From Ehretia macrophylla (taxonomy: Eukaryota > Streptophyta > Magnoliopsida > Boraginales > Ehretiaceae): a stretch of DNA of 64,000 bases. The notes beneath the pieces were generated by a model. The model was not told where the DNA came from. It worked only from the letters and a program-made list of their open reading frames with translations, and did no database searches. The translations under genes and the position numbers were made by a program. Shown here piece after piece: positions 1 to 11,991 of the stretch. Numbering within the stretch: the first letter of the stretch is position 1; every line of letters starts with the position of its first letter. The stretch is taken from assembly GCA_037974665.1 (NCBI GenBank), contig CM075764.1, positions 117,304,325-117,368,324 on the forward strand. The letters run 5' to 3'.

Positions 1-3000
1 CCAGGGATCCGTCGCTCCGGTGCCCATCACTTTTGATTCGTAAGGAGTTACACGGCACATAGCATATTATTGGAAAGCTCTCCGAGAGCTCTACGACGGG
101 GGGAACAAGCTTGCTCGGTTGCGCTTGTTTTCGGAGCCCAAAATCTAACGTTTTCATCAATTTTAGGCCACTTTTCCGCTTTTCAGCTACTTTTTCGTCC
201 CAGATTATACGTCGGGAGTCGCGAAAAGGACGACAACCTAATCCATCACATTTCTATTATCGAATCCCATGACACCTTGGGCAAGACAACTTGACTTCAT
301 GTAGAGACTGGGCCCGCAAACCGAGGGCGTTGGGCATGTGACCAGGTATCCGTCGCATTGGTGCCCATTACTTTTGATCCATAAAGAGTTACGCGGCGCA
401 CAGCATACCGTTGGAAAGCTTTCCGAGAGCTCTACTACGGTGGCAACAAGCCTGCTCGGCTGCGCCTTTTTTTGTAGCCAAAAATCGAACGTTTTCATTA
501 GTTTCAGGACATCTTTCTTCTTTTCCGCTGTTTTTTCGTCCCGGATCGTACGTCGGGAGTCGCGAAATGGATGACAACCTAATCCATCATATTTCTATTG
601 CCGAATCCCACGACACCTTCGGCAAGACAACTTCACTTCATGTAAAGGCTGGGCCCACAAATCGAGGGTGTGGGCTTGTGACAAAGTATTCGTCACTCCG
701 GTGCCCATAACTTTTGATCCGTATGGAGTTACGCAGCGCACAGCATACCGTTGGAAAGCTCTCCTAGAGCTTTACGATGTGGGCAACAAGCCTACTCAGT
801 TGCGCCTATTTTTGTAGCCCAAAATCGAACGTTTTCATAAGTTTCATGACACTTTTCTTCTTTTTTGCTGTTTTTCCGTCCCAGATTGTACGTCGGGAGT
901 CGCGAAAAGGACGACAACCTAATGCATCACATTTCTATTACCGAATCCCACTGCACCTTGGGCAATACAACTTCACTTCACGTTAAGGCTGGGCTTGCAA
1001 ACTGAGGGCGTGCGGCTTCTAACTAGGTATCCGTCGCTTCGGTGCCTATAACTTTTGATTTGTAAGGAGTTACGCCGCGAACAACATACCGTTGGAAAGC
1101 TCTTCTTGAGCTCTACGACGGGGGTGGCAAGTATGCTTTGATGTGCCTATTTTCGGAGCCCAAAATCGAATGCTTTCATCAGTTTCGGGGCACTTTTCTT
1201 CTTTTCCGCTATTTTTTCGTCTTGTATCGTACGTCATGAGTCACGAAAAGGATGACAACCTAATCCATCAAATTTCTATTACTGAATCCCATGGCACCTT
1301 AGGCAAGACAACTTCACCTCATGTAGAGGCTGGGATCGCAAACCGAGGGCGTGGGGCATGTAACCAGGTATCCGTCGTTTCGGTGCCCATAGCTTTTGAT
1401 CCATAAGGAGTTACGCGGCGGACAACATACCATTGCAAAGCTCTCTGAGAGCTCTACTACGGGGGCACCTAGCATGCCCGACTTCGCCTATTTTCGGAGA
1501 ACAAAATCGAACATTTTCATAAGTTTTAGGACACTTTTCTTCTTCTGCGTTGTTTTTCCATCTCGGATCGTACGTCGTGAGCCGCGAAAAGGACGACAAC
1601 CTAATCCATAATATTTCTATTACTGAATCCCACGGCACATTGGGCAAGACAACTTCACTTCACGTAGAGGCTGGGCTCGCAAAACGAGGGCGTGAGGCTT
1701 GAGACCAGGTATCTGTCGCTCCGCTACCCATAACTTTTGATCCGTAAGGAGTTACGCAGCGCACAGCATACCGTTGGAAAGCACTCCGAGAGCTCTACGA
1801 GATGGGCAGTAAGCCTACTCGGCAGTGCCTATTTTCGTAGCCCAAAATTGAACGTTTTCATCAATTTCAGGACACTTTTCTTCTTTATCGCGATTTTTTC
1901 ACCCCGAACATACGTCATGAGCCGCGAAAAGGACGACAACCTAATCCATCACATTTTTATTATTGAATCCCATAGCAACTTTGGCAAGACAACTTCACTT
2001 CACGTAGAGGTTGGGCCCGCAAAGCGAGGGCGTGGGGCTTGTGACCAGGTATTCGTTGCTCCGGTGCCCATAACTTTTGATCTGTAAGGAGTTATGCGGC
2101 GCACAACACACCGTTAGAAAGCTCTCCGAGAGCTCTACGACGGGGGCACCAATCCTTCTCAACTGCACCTATTTTCGGAGCACAAAATCGAACATTTTCA
2201 TCAGTTTCGGGACATTTTTCTTCTTTTATGCTGTTGTTTCATCTCGGATCATACGTCGTGAACCGTAAAAAGGACGACAACCTAATCCATCACATTTCTA
2301 TTACCGAATCCCATGGCACCTTGGCTAAGACAACTTCACTTCACGTAGAGGCTGGGCCTACAAAGTGAGGGTATGGGAATTGTGACCAGGTATCCGTCGC
2401 TCCGGTGCCCATAACGTTTGATCCGTAAGGAGTTACGCGGCGCACAACATACTGTTGGAAAGCTCTCCGAGAGCTCTACGATAGGGGAAACAAGCCTACT
2501 TGGCTGTGCCTGTTTTCCGACCCCAAAATCAAACGTTTTCATTAGTTTCGGGACACTTTTATTCTTTTACGCTATTTTTTTTCCCGAATCGTATGTCGTG
2601 AACCGCGATAAGGACGACAACCTAATCGATCAAATTTCTATTACCGAATACCACAGCACCTTGGGCAAGACAATTTCACTTCACGTAGAGGTTGGCCCCG
2701 CAAATCGAGGGAGTGGGGCTTGTGACAAGCTATCTATGGCTCCAGTGCCCATAACTTTTGATCCGTAACGAGTGATGCGGCGCCCAGCATGCCGTTGGAA
2801 AGCTCTCCGAGAGCTCTATGAGAGGGGTAACAAGCTTGCTCGGTGGCGCCTGTTCCGGTGCCCAAAATCAAATGTTTTCATCAATTTTGGGACACTTTTC
2901 TTCTTTTGCGATGTTTTTTCATCCCGGATCGCACGTCATGAGCAGCGAAAAGAAAGACAACCTAATTCATCACATTTCTATTACCGAATCCCACGGCACC

Positions 3001-4801
3001 TTGGGCAAAAAAACTTCACTTCAAGTAGAGGTTCGGCCCGCAAACCGAGGGGAGTAGTGCTTGTGACTAGGTATCCGTCGCTCTAGTGCCCATAACTTTT
3101 GATCCATAAGGAGTTATGCGGCGCACAGCATACAGTTGGAAAGCTCTCTCTGAGAATTGTACGACGGGGGCACCTAGCATGCTCGACTGTGCCTATTTTC
3201 GGTGCCCAAAATCAAACATTTTCATAAGTTTTGGGACACTTTTCTTCTTTTGCACTGTTTTTCCATCCCGGATCGTACGTCGTGAGCCGCGAAAAGGACG
3301 ACAACCTAATCCATAACATTTCTATTACCGAATCCCACGGCACCTTGGGCAAGAAAACTTCACTTCACGTAGAGGCAGGGCCCGCAAAGAGAGGGCGTGG
3401 GGCGTGTGACCAGGTATCTGTCACTCCGGTTCCCTTAACTTTTGAACCGTAAGGAGTTACGCGGCACACAGCATACCGTTGGAATGATCTCTGAGAGCTC
3501 TACGACGAGCACAACAAGCCTTCTCGGCTGCACCTAATTTCAGAGCCCAAAATCCATTGTTTTCATCTGTTTCGGGACACCTTTCTTCGTTTCAACTATT
3601 TTTCCGTCCCGGATCGTACGTCGGGAACCGCGAAAAGGATGACAACCTAATCCATCACATTTCTATTACCGAATCCCACGGCACCTTGGGCAAGAAAACT
3701 TCACTTCACGTAGAGGCTGGGCCCAAAAACAGAGGGAGTGGAGATTGTGACCAGGTATCCGTCGCTCCGGTGCCCTTAACTTTTGATCTGTAAGGAGTTA
3801 CATGACGCACAGCATACCATTGGAAAGCTCTCTGAGAGCTCTACGACAGGGGTAACAAGCCTGCTCGGTTGCGCCAGTTTTCAGAGCCCAAAATTGAACG
3901 TTTTCATTAGTTTCAGGACACTTTTATTCTTTTCAACTACTTTTTCGTCCCGGATTGTACGTCGGGAGTGGCGAAAAGGACGACAACCTAATCCATCACA
4001 TTTTTATTACCGAATCCCACGGCACCTTAGGAAAGACAACTACACTTCACGTAGAGACTGGGCCCGCAAACCGAGGGCGTGGGGTTTGTGACCAGGTATC
4101 CGTCGCTTCGGTGCACATTACTTTTGATCCATAAAGAGTTACACGGCGCACAGCATACCGTTGAAAAGCTCTCCGAGTGCTCTACGACGGGGGCATCAAG
4201 CCTGCTCGTCTACGCCTGTTTTCAAAGCCCAAAATTGAATATTTTCATCAGTTTTGGGAAATTTTTCTTCATTTACGCTGTTTTTCCGTCTGGGATCATA
4301 TGTCATGAGCAGCGAAAAGGACGACAACCTAATCCACCACATTTCTGTTACCGAATCCCATGGCATCTCGGGCAAGACAACTTCACTTTACGTATAGGTT
4401 GGGCCCGCAAATCGAGGGCGTGGGGCCTGTGACAATATATTTGTCGCTCCGGTGCCCATAACTTTTGATCCGTAAGGAGTTACGAGGCGCACAGCATACC
4501 GTTGGAAAGCTCTCCGAGAGCTCTACGACGTAGGCTGTAAGCGTACATAGCTGCGCCTATTTTCGTAGCCCAAAATCAAACGTTTTCATCAGTTTCTGGA
4601 TACTTTTCATCTTTTGCGCTATTTTTTTGCCCCGGATCGTACGTTGTGAGCCGCAAAAAAGATGACAACGTAATCCATCACATTTCTATTACCGAATCCT
4701 ACGGCAACTTTGGCAAGACAACTTTACTTCATGTAGAGGCTAGGCCCTCAAACCGAGGGCATAGTGCTTGTGACCAGGTATCCGTTGCTCCGGTGCCCAT
4801 A

Positions 4802-4949
4802 ACTTTTGATCTGCAAGGAGTTATGCAGCGCACAGCACACCGTTGGAAAGCTCTCCTTGGCCAAGACAACTTCACTTCACGTAAAGGATGGGCCCACAAA
4901 TCGAGGACGTGAGGCTAATGACTAGGTATCCGTCGCTCCGGTGCCCATA
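4802..4949 (+). repeat. Truncated satellite monomer (148 bp)
   Basis: The unit runs from phase 1 to the first half of the dyad (GCTCTCC), then jumps directly to TTGGCCAAGACAAC at phase about 248, losing about 190 bp. The identical jump is present in the unit at 7877, so both derive from one deletion event followed by duplication of a block about 3.08 kb long. Confidence 0.9.
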
Positions 4950-5146
4950 ACTTTTGATCCTTAAGGAGTTATGCGGTTCACAGTACACCGTTGGAAAGCT
5001 CTCCGAGAGTTGAACGATGGGGGCACCAAGCCTACTCGGCTGCACTTGTTTTCGAAGCCCAAAATCGAATATTTTCATAAGTTTTGGGACACTTTTCCGA
5101 GGGGAGTAGTGCTTGTGACTAGGTATCCGTCGCTCTAGTGCCCATA
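4950..5146 (+). repeat. Chimeric satellite monomer (197 bp)
   Basis: The first ~148 nt are an ordinary monomer to GGGACACTTTTC. It then jumps to CGAGGGGAGTAGTGC, a variant otherwise seen at about 3046 within array 1. The sequence after the jump continues to resemble the stretch after 3046 (CTCTAGTGCCC, ACAGTTGGAAAG, TTGTACGACGGGGGC, GCTCGACTG). The junction therefore joins two non-neighbouring monomer lineages, as unequal exchange or a template jump would do. Confidence 0.85.
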
Positions 5147-7876
5147 ACTTTTGATCCATTTGGAGTTACGTGGCGCACAACATACAGTTGGAAAGCTCTC
5201 TGAGAGTTGTACGACGGGGGCACCTAGCATGCTCGACTGCGCCTTTTTTTGGTGCCCAAAATCAAACATTTTCATAAGTTTTGGGACACTTTTCTTCTTT
5301 TGGGGTATTTTTTCATCCCGGATCGTATGTCGTGATCCACGAAAAGGACGACAACCTAATCCATCACATTTCTATTACCGAATCCCACCGCACATTGGGC
5401 AAGAAAAATTCACTTCACGTAGAAGCTGGGCCTGCAAACAGAGGGCGTAGGGCTTGTGACCAGGTATTCGTCGCTCCGATTCCCTAAACTTTTGATCCGT
5501 AAGGAATTACGCAGCGCACAACATATCGTTGGAAAGCTCTCTGAGAGCTCTACGACGACCGCAATAAGCCTGCTCGACTTCACCTATTTTCGGAGCCCAA
5601 AATTGAACGTTTCATCAGTTTCGGGATACTTTTCTTCTTTTCAGCTGTTTTTCCGTCTCGGATCATACGTCAGAAGCAGCGAAAAGGACGACAACCTAAT
5701 CCATCAGATTTCTATTACCGAATCCCACGGTACCTTGGGCAAGACAACTTCACGTCACGTAGAGGTTTGGCCCGTAAACCGAGGGCGCGGGGCTTGTGAC
5801 TAGGTATCCGTCACTCCGGTGCCCATAACTTTTGATCCATTAGGAATTACGATGCGCCCAACATACCATTGGAAAGCTCTCTGAGACCTCTACGCCGGAG
5901 GCACCTAGCATGCTCGGTAGCGACTGTTTTCTTACCCCAAAATCAAACATTTTCATAAGTTTTGGGACACTTTTCTTCATTTACGCAGTTTTTCTGTCCC
6001 GAATCGTACGTCTTAAGCCGCAAAATGGACGAAAACCTGATCCATCACATTTTTATTATCGAATCCCATGGCCCCTTGGGCAAGACAACTTCACTTCACG
6101 TAGAGGCTGGGCCCACAAACAGAAGGCGTGGGGCTTGTGACCAGGTATCCGTAGCTCTGGTGCCCTCAACTTTTTATCCGTAAGGAGTTACTCGGCGCAT
6201 AGCATACCATTGGAAAGCTCACTGAGAGCTCTACAACTTGGGAAGCAAGCCTACTCGGCTGCGCCTATTTTAGTAGCCCAAAATCAAACGTTTTCATCAG
6301 TTTCGGGATACTTTGCTTCTTTTGCGCTACTTTTCGGTCCCGGATCGTACGTTGTGAGCTGCAAAAAGGATGACAACCTAATCCATCACATTTCTATTAC
6401 CGAATCCCACAATACCTTGAGCAAGACAACTTTACGTCACGTAGAGGCTGGGCCCACAAACAGAGGGCGTGGGGATTGTGACTAGGTATCCGTCGCTCCG
6501 GTGCCCTTAACTTTTGATCTGTAAGGAGTTACACGGCGCACAGCATACCATTGGAAAGCTCTCTGAGAGCTCTACGATAGGGGCAATAAGCCTGCTCGGT
6601 TGCGCCTGTTTTCGGAGCCCAAAATCAAACGTTTTCATTAGTTTCAGGACACTTTTATTCTTTTCAGCTACTTTTTCGTCCCGGATTGTACGTCGGGAGT
6701 CGCGAAAAGGACGACAACCTAATCCATCACATTTCTATTACCGAATCCCACGACACCTTAGGCAAGACAACTTCACTTCACGTAGAGACTGGGCCCGCAA
6801 ACTGAGGGCGTAGGGCTTGTGACCAGGTATCCGTCGCTTCGGTGCCCATTACTTTTGATCCATAAAGAGTTACGCGGTGCACAGCATACCGTTGGAAAGC
6901 TCTTTGAGAGCTCTACGACGAGGACACCTAGCATGCTTGGCTACGCCTATTTTCGGAGCCAAAAATCGAACATTTTCATAAGTTTTGGAACACTTTTCTT
7001 CATTTGCGTTGTTTTTCTGTTGTGGATCGTACGTCGTGAGCCGCGAAGAGGACGACAACCTAATCCATCACATTTCTATTACCGAAACCCACAGCACCTT
7101 GGGAAAGACAACTTCACTTCACGTAGAAGCTGGGCCCGCAAATCGAGGGCGTGGGGCATGTGACCAGGTATCCGTCGCTCCGGTGCCCATAACTTTTGAT
7201 CCGTAAGGAGTTAAGCGACGCACAGCATACCGTTGGAAAGCTCTCCGAGTGCTCTACGCCGGGGGCACCAAGTCTGCTCGGCTACGCCTGTTTTCAAAGC
7301 CCAAAATTGAATATTCTCATCAGTTTCGCGAAATTTTTCTTCATTTACGCTGTTTTTGAATCCCGGATCGTCCGTCGTGAGCCGCGAAAAGGACGAGAAC
7401 CTAATCCATCACATTTCTATTACCGAATCCCATGGCACCTTGGGCAAGACAACTTCACTTCACGGATAGGTTGGGCCCGCAAATCGAGGGCATGGGGCTT
7501 GTGACAATATATTTGTCGCTCCGGTGTCCATAACTTTTGATCTGTAAGGAGTTACGAAGCGCACAGCATACCGTTGGAAAGCTCTCCGAGAGCTCTACAA
7601 CATAGGAAGTAAGCCTACACGGCTGCGCCTCTTTTTGTAGCCCAAAATCGAACGTTTTCATCAGTTTCTGGATACTTTTCTTCTTTTGCGATGTTTTTTT
7701 TACCCCGGATTGTACGTTGTGAGCCGCGAAAAGGACGACAACGTAATCCATCACATTTCTATTACCAAATCTCATGGCAACTTTGGCAAGACAACTTCAC
7801 TTCACGTAGAGGCTAGGCCCGCAAACCGAGGGCATGGGGCTTGTGACCAGATATCCGTTGCACCGGTGCCCATAAC

Positions 7877-8026
7877 TTTTGATCTGCAAGGAGTTACGCG
7901 GCGCACAGCACACTGTTGGAAAGCTCTCCTTGGCCAAGAAAACTTCACTTCATGTAAAAGCAGGGCCCACAAATCGAGGGCGTGGGGCTTGTGACTTGGT
8001 ATCCGTCGCTCCAGTGCCCATAACTT
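7877..8026 (+). repeat. Truncated satellite monomer (150 bp)
   Basis: This second copy has the same deletion junction (GCTCTCC to TTGGCCAAGA) found at about 4855. The flanking monomers also share private variants with those at 4.1-6.2 kb, for example ACGTAATCCATC and GCAACTTTGGCAAG before the junction and GAGTTGAACGATG after it. Confidence 0.9.
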
Positions 8027-10745
8027 TTGATCGGTAAGGAGTTATGCAGTTTACAGTACACCGTTGGAAAGCTCACCGAGAGTTGAACGATGGTGGCACC
8101 AAGCCTACTCGGCTGCGCCTATTTTCAAAGCCTAAAATCAAATATTTTCATAAGTTTTGGGACACTTTTCTTCTTTTATGCTGTTTTACCGTCTCGGATC
8201 GTACGTCGTGAGCCGCGAAAAGGATGACAACCTAATCCATCACATTTCTATTACCGAATCCCATGGCACATTGGGCAAGACAACTTCGCCTCACGTGGAG
8301 GCTGGGCTCACAAACCGAGGGCGTGGTGCTTGTGACTAGGTATTCGTCGCTCCGGTTCCCTAAACTTTTGATCCGTAAGGAGTTACGCAGCGCACAACAT
8401 ACCATTGGAAAGCTCTCTGAGAGCTCTATGACGAGCGGAACAAGCCTGCTCGGCTACGCTTATTTTCGGAGCCCAAAATCGAACGTTTCATCAGTTTCGG
8501 GATACTTTTCTTCTTTTCTGCTGTTTTTCCGTCCTGGATCATACGTTAGGAACTGCGAAAAGGATGACAACCTAATCCATCAGATTTCTATTATTGAATC
8601 CCACGGTACCTTGGGTAAGACAAATTCACATCACGTAGAGGTTTGGCCCGCAAACCGAGGGCGTGGGGCTTGTGACTAGGTATCCGTCACTCTGGCGCCC
8701 ATAACTTTTGATCCATTAGGAGTTACGCGGTGCACAGCATACCGTTGGAAAGCTCTCTGAGAGCTCTACGACAGGGGCACCTAGCATGCTTGGTAGCGCC
8801 TATTTTCGTACCCAAAAATCAAATATTTTCATAAGTTTTGGGACACTTTTCTTCATTTAAGCAGTTTTTCTGTCCCGAATCGTACGTCGTAAGCCGCGAA
8901 ATGGATGAAAACTTGATCCATCACATTTTTATTACTGAATCTCACGGCACCTTGGGCAAGACAACTTCACTTCATGTACAGGCTGGGCCCACAAACAGAG
9001 GGCGTGGGGCTTGTGAATAAGTATCCGTCGCTCCGGTGCCCTTAACTTTTGATCTGTAAGGAGTTACACGGCGAACAGCATACCATTGGAAAGCTCTCTG
9101 AGAGCTCTACAACGGAGGCAACAAGCCTGGTCGGCTGCGCCTATTTCGGAGCCCAAAATCGAACGTTTTCATTAGTTTTGGGACACTTTTCTTCTTTTCC
9201 GCTATTTTTTCGTCCCGGATCGTACGTCGTGAGCCGCGAAAAGGATGACAACCTAATCCATCACATTTCTATTACCGAATCCCATGGCGCCTTGGGCAAG
9301 ACAACTTCACTTCACGTAGAGGATGGGCCCACAAACTGAGGGCGTGGGGCTTGTGACCAGGTATCCGTCGCTCCGGTGCCCATTACTTTTGTTCTGTAAG
9401 GAGTTACGCGGAGCACAACATACCGTTGGAAAGCTCTCCGAGAGCTCTACGACAGGAGCAGCAATCCTACTCAGGTGCGCCTATTTTCGGAGCCCAAAAT
9501 CGAACATTTTCATCAATTTTGGGACACTTTTCTACCTTTTTGCTGTTTTTCTGTCCCAAATCGTACGTCGTGAGCCGCGAAAAGGACGACAACCTAATCC
9601 ATCACATTTCTATTACTAAATCCCATGGTACCTTGGGCAAGAAAACTTCACTTCACGTAGAGGCTGGGCCCACAAACCGAGGGCGTAGGGCTTGTGACCA
9701 GGTATCCGTTGCTTGGGTGCCCATAACTTTTGATCCATAAAGAGTTACGTGGCGCACAGCATATCGTTGGAAAGCTCTCTGAGAGCTCTATGACGAGGAA
9801 CATAGCATGCTTGGCTGCGCCTATTTTTGGAGCTCAAAATTGAACATTTTCATAAGTTTTGGGACAGTTTTCTTCTTTTGCGCTATTTTTTCATCCCGAA
9901 TAGTACGTCGTGAGCCGTGAAAAGGACGACTACCTAATCCATCACATTTCTATTACCGAATCCCACGGCACCTTGGCCAAGATAACTTCACTTAACGTAG
10001 AGGTTGGGCCCGCAAACAGAGGGCGTGGGGCTTGTGACCAGGTATCCGTCGCTCCGGTGCCCTTAACTTTTGATCCATAAGGAGTTATGTGGTTCACAAC
10101 ATACCGTTGGAAAGCTCTCCGAGAGCTCTACAATGGGGGCACCAAGGCTACTCAGCTGCGCCTATTTTCAATACCCAAAATTGAACATTTTCATAAGTTT
10201 TGGGACACTTTTCTTCTTTTACGCTATTTTCTGTCCCGAATCGTACGTCGTGAGCCGCGAAAAGGACGACAACCTAATCCATCACATTTCTATTACTGAA
10301 TCCCATGGCACCTTGGCCAAGACAACTTTACTTCACGTAGAGGCTGGGCCCACAAACCGAGGGTGTGTGGCTTATGACAAGGTATCTGTCGCTTCGGTGC
10401 CAATAACTTTTGATCCGTAACGAGTTACGCGGTGCACAGCATACCGTTGGAAAGCTCTCTGAGAGCTCTACGATAGGGGTAACAAGCTTGCTCGGTTGTG
10501 CCTATTTCGGAGCCCAAAATCAAATGTTTTCATCAGTTTCGGGATACTTTTCTTCTTTTGTGCTATTTTTTTGTCCCGGATCGTACGTCGTGAGCTGCGA
10601 AAAGGACGACAATCTAATCCATCACATTTCTATTATCGAATCCCATGGCACCTTGGGCAAGACAACTTCACTTCAAGTAGAGGCTGGGCCCACAAACCGA
10701 GGGCGTAGTGCTTGTGACTAGGTATCCGTCGCTCCGGTGCCCATA

Positions 10746-10841
10746 ACTTTTGATCCATGAGGAGTTACGCGGCGCACATCATACAGTTGGAAAGCTCTCT
10801 GAGAGTTGTACGACGGGGGCACCTAGCTACGTGGTTCCGTA
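10746..10841 (+). repeat. Severely truncated satellite monomer (96 bp)
   Basis: The unit begins normally and reaches the type-A segment GGGGGCACCTAGC. It then passes through a short altered piece (TACGTGGTTCCGTA) straight into the next unit start, ACGTTTGATCC. About 245 bp of the monomer are missing. Confidence 0.85.
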
Positions 10842-11991
10842 ACGTTTGATCCATAAGGAGTTGCACGACGCACAACATATCGTTGGAAAGCTCTCTAAGA
10901 GCTCTACGACGGGGGAACCTAGCATGCTCGGCTTTGCCTATTTTCGGAGCCCAAAATCGAACATTTTCATAAGTTTTGGGATAGTTTTCTTCTTTTGCGC
11001 TGTTTTTTTGTCCCGGATCGTATGTCGTGAGCCGCGAACAGGACGACAACCTAATCCATCACATTTCTATTACCGAATCCCATGGCACCTTGGCCAAGAC
11101 AACTTCACTTCACGTAGAGGCTGGGCCCGTAAACAGAGGGCGTGGGGCTTGTGATCAGGTATCCGTCGCTTCGGTGCCCTTAACTTTTGATCCGTAAGGA
11201 GTTACGCGGCGCACAACATACCGTTGGAAAGCTCTCTAAGAGCTCCACGACGGAGGCAACAAGCCTGCTTGGCTACGCCTATTTTCAAAGTCAAAAATTG
11301 AACCTTTTCATTAGTTTCGGGAAACTTTTCTTCTTTTTCACTGTTTTTCCGTCCCAGATCGTACATCATGAGGCGCGAAAATGATGACAACCTAATCATA
11401 TTTCTATTACCGAATCCCACGGTACTTTAGGAAAAACAACTTCCCTTCACGTAGAGGTTGGGCCCGCAAACCCTGGGTGTGGTGCTTGTGACCAGGTATC
11501 CGACGCTCCGGTGGCCATAACTTTTGATCCATAAGGAGTTACGCGGCGCACAACATACCGTTGGAAAGCTCTCTGAGAGCTCTACAACGGGCGCACCTAA
11601 CTTACTCGGCTGCGCCTATTTTCGGAGCTCAAAATTGAACATTTTCATAAGTTTTGGGACACTTTTCTTCTTTTGCGCTATTTTTCCGTCGCAGATCGTA
11701 CATCGTGAGCCGCAAAAAGGACGACAACCTAATCCATCACATTTCTATTGTCGAATCCCACGGCACCTTGGGCAAGCCAACTTCACTTCACATAGAGGCT
11801 GGTAACGGAAACAGAGGGTGTGGGGCTTGTGACCAGATATTCATCGTTCCGGTGCCCTGAACTTTTGATCCGTAAGGAGTTACGCGGCGTACAGCATACC
11901 GTTGGAAAGCTCTCTGAGAGCTCTACAACTGAGGCAGCAAGCCTGCTCAGCTGCGCCTATTTTTAGAGCCCAAAATTGAACTTTTTCATCA

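Larger units (their letters stand above)
1..11991 (+). repeat. Satellite array 1, ~341-bp tandem repeat
   Basis: Head-to-tail satellite monomers all in one orientation. Taking ACTTTTGAT as phase 1, starts fall at 29, 370, 710, 1051, 1392, 1733, 2073 and so on to 11861, with spacings of 340-342. I count about 38 starts, of which four units are shortened (4802, 4950, 7877, 10746). The window opens inside a monomer near phase 313. The array stops at phase about 131, where sequence changes to the internal region of an LTR element. Monomers differ by scattered substitutions, many at CG. Groups of monomers recur at about 2.73 and 3.08 kb, so the array was shaped by multi-monomer duplication. No function can be read from the sequence; known plant satellites of this size occupy centromeric, pericentromeric or subtelomeric heterochromatin. 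Confidence 0.97.
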
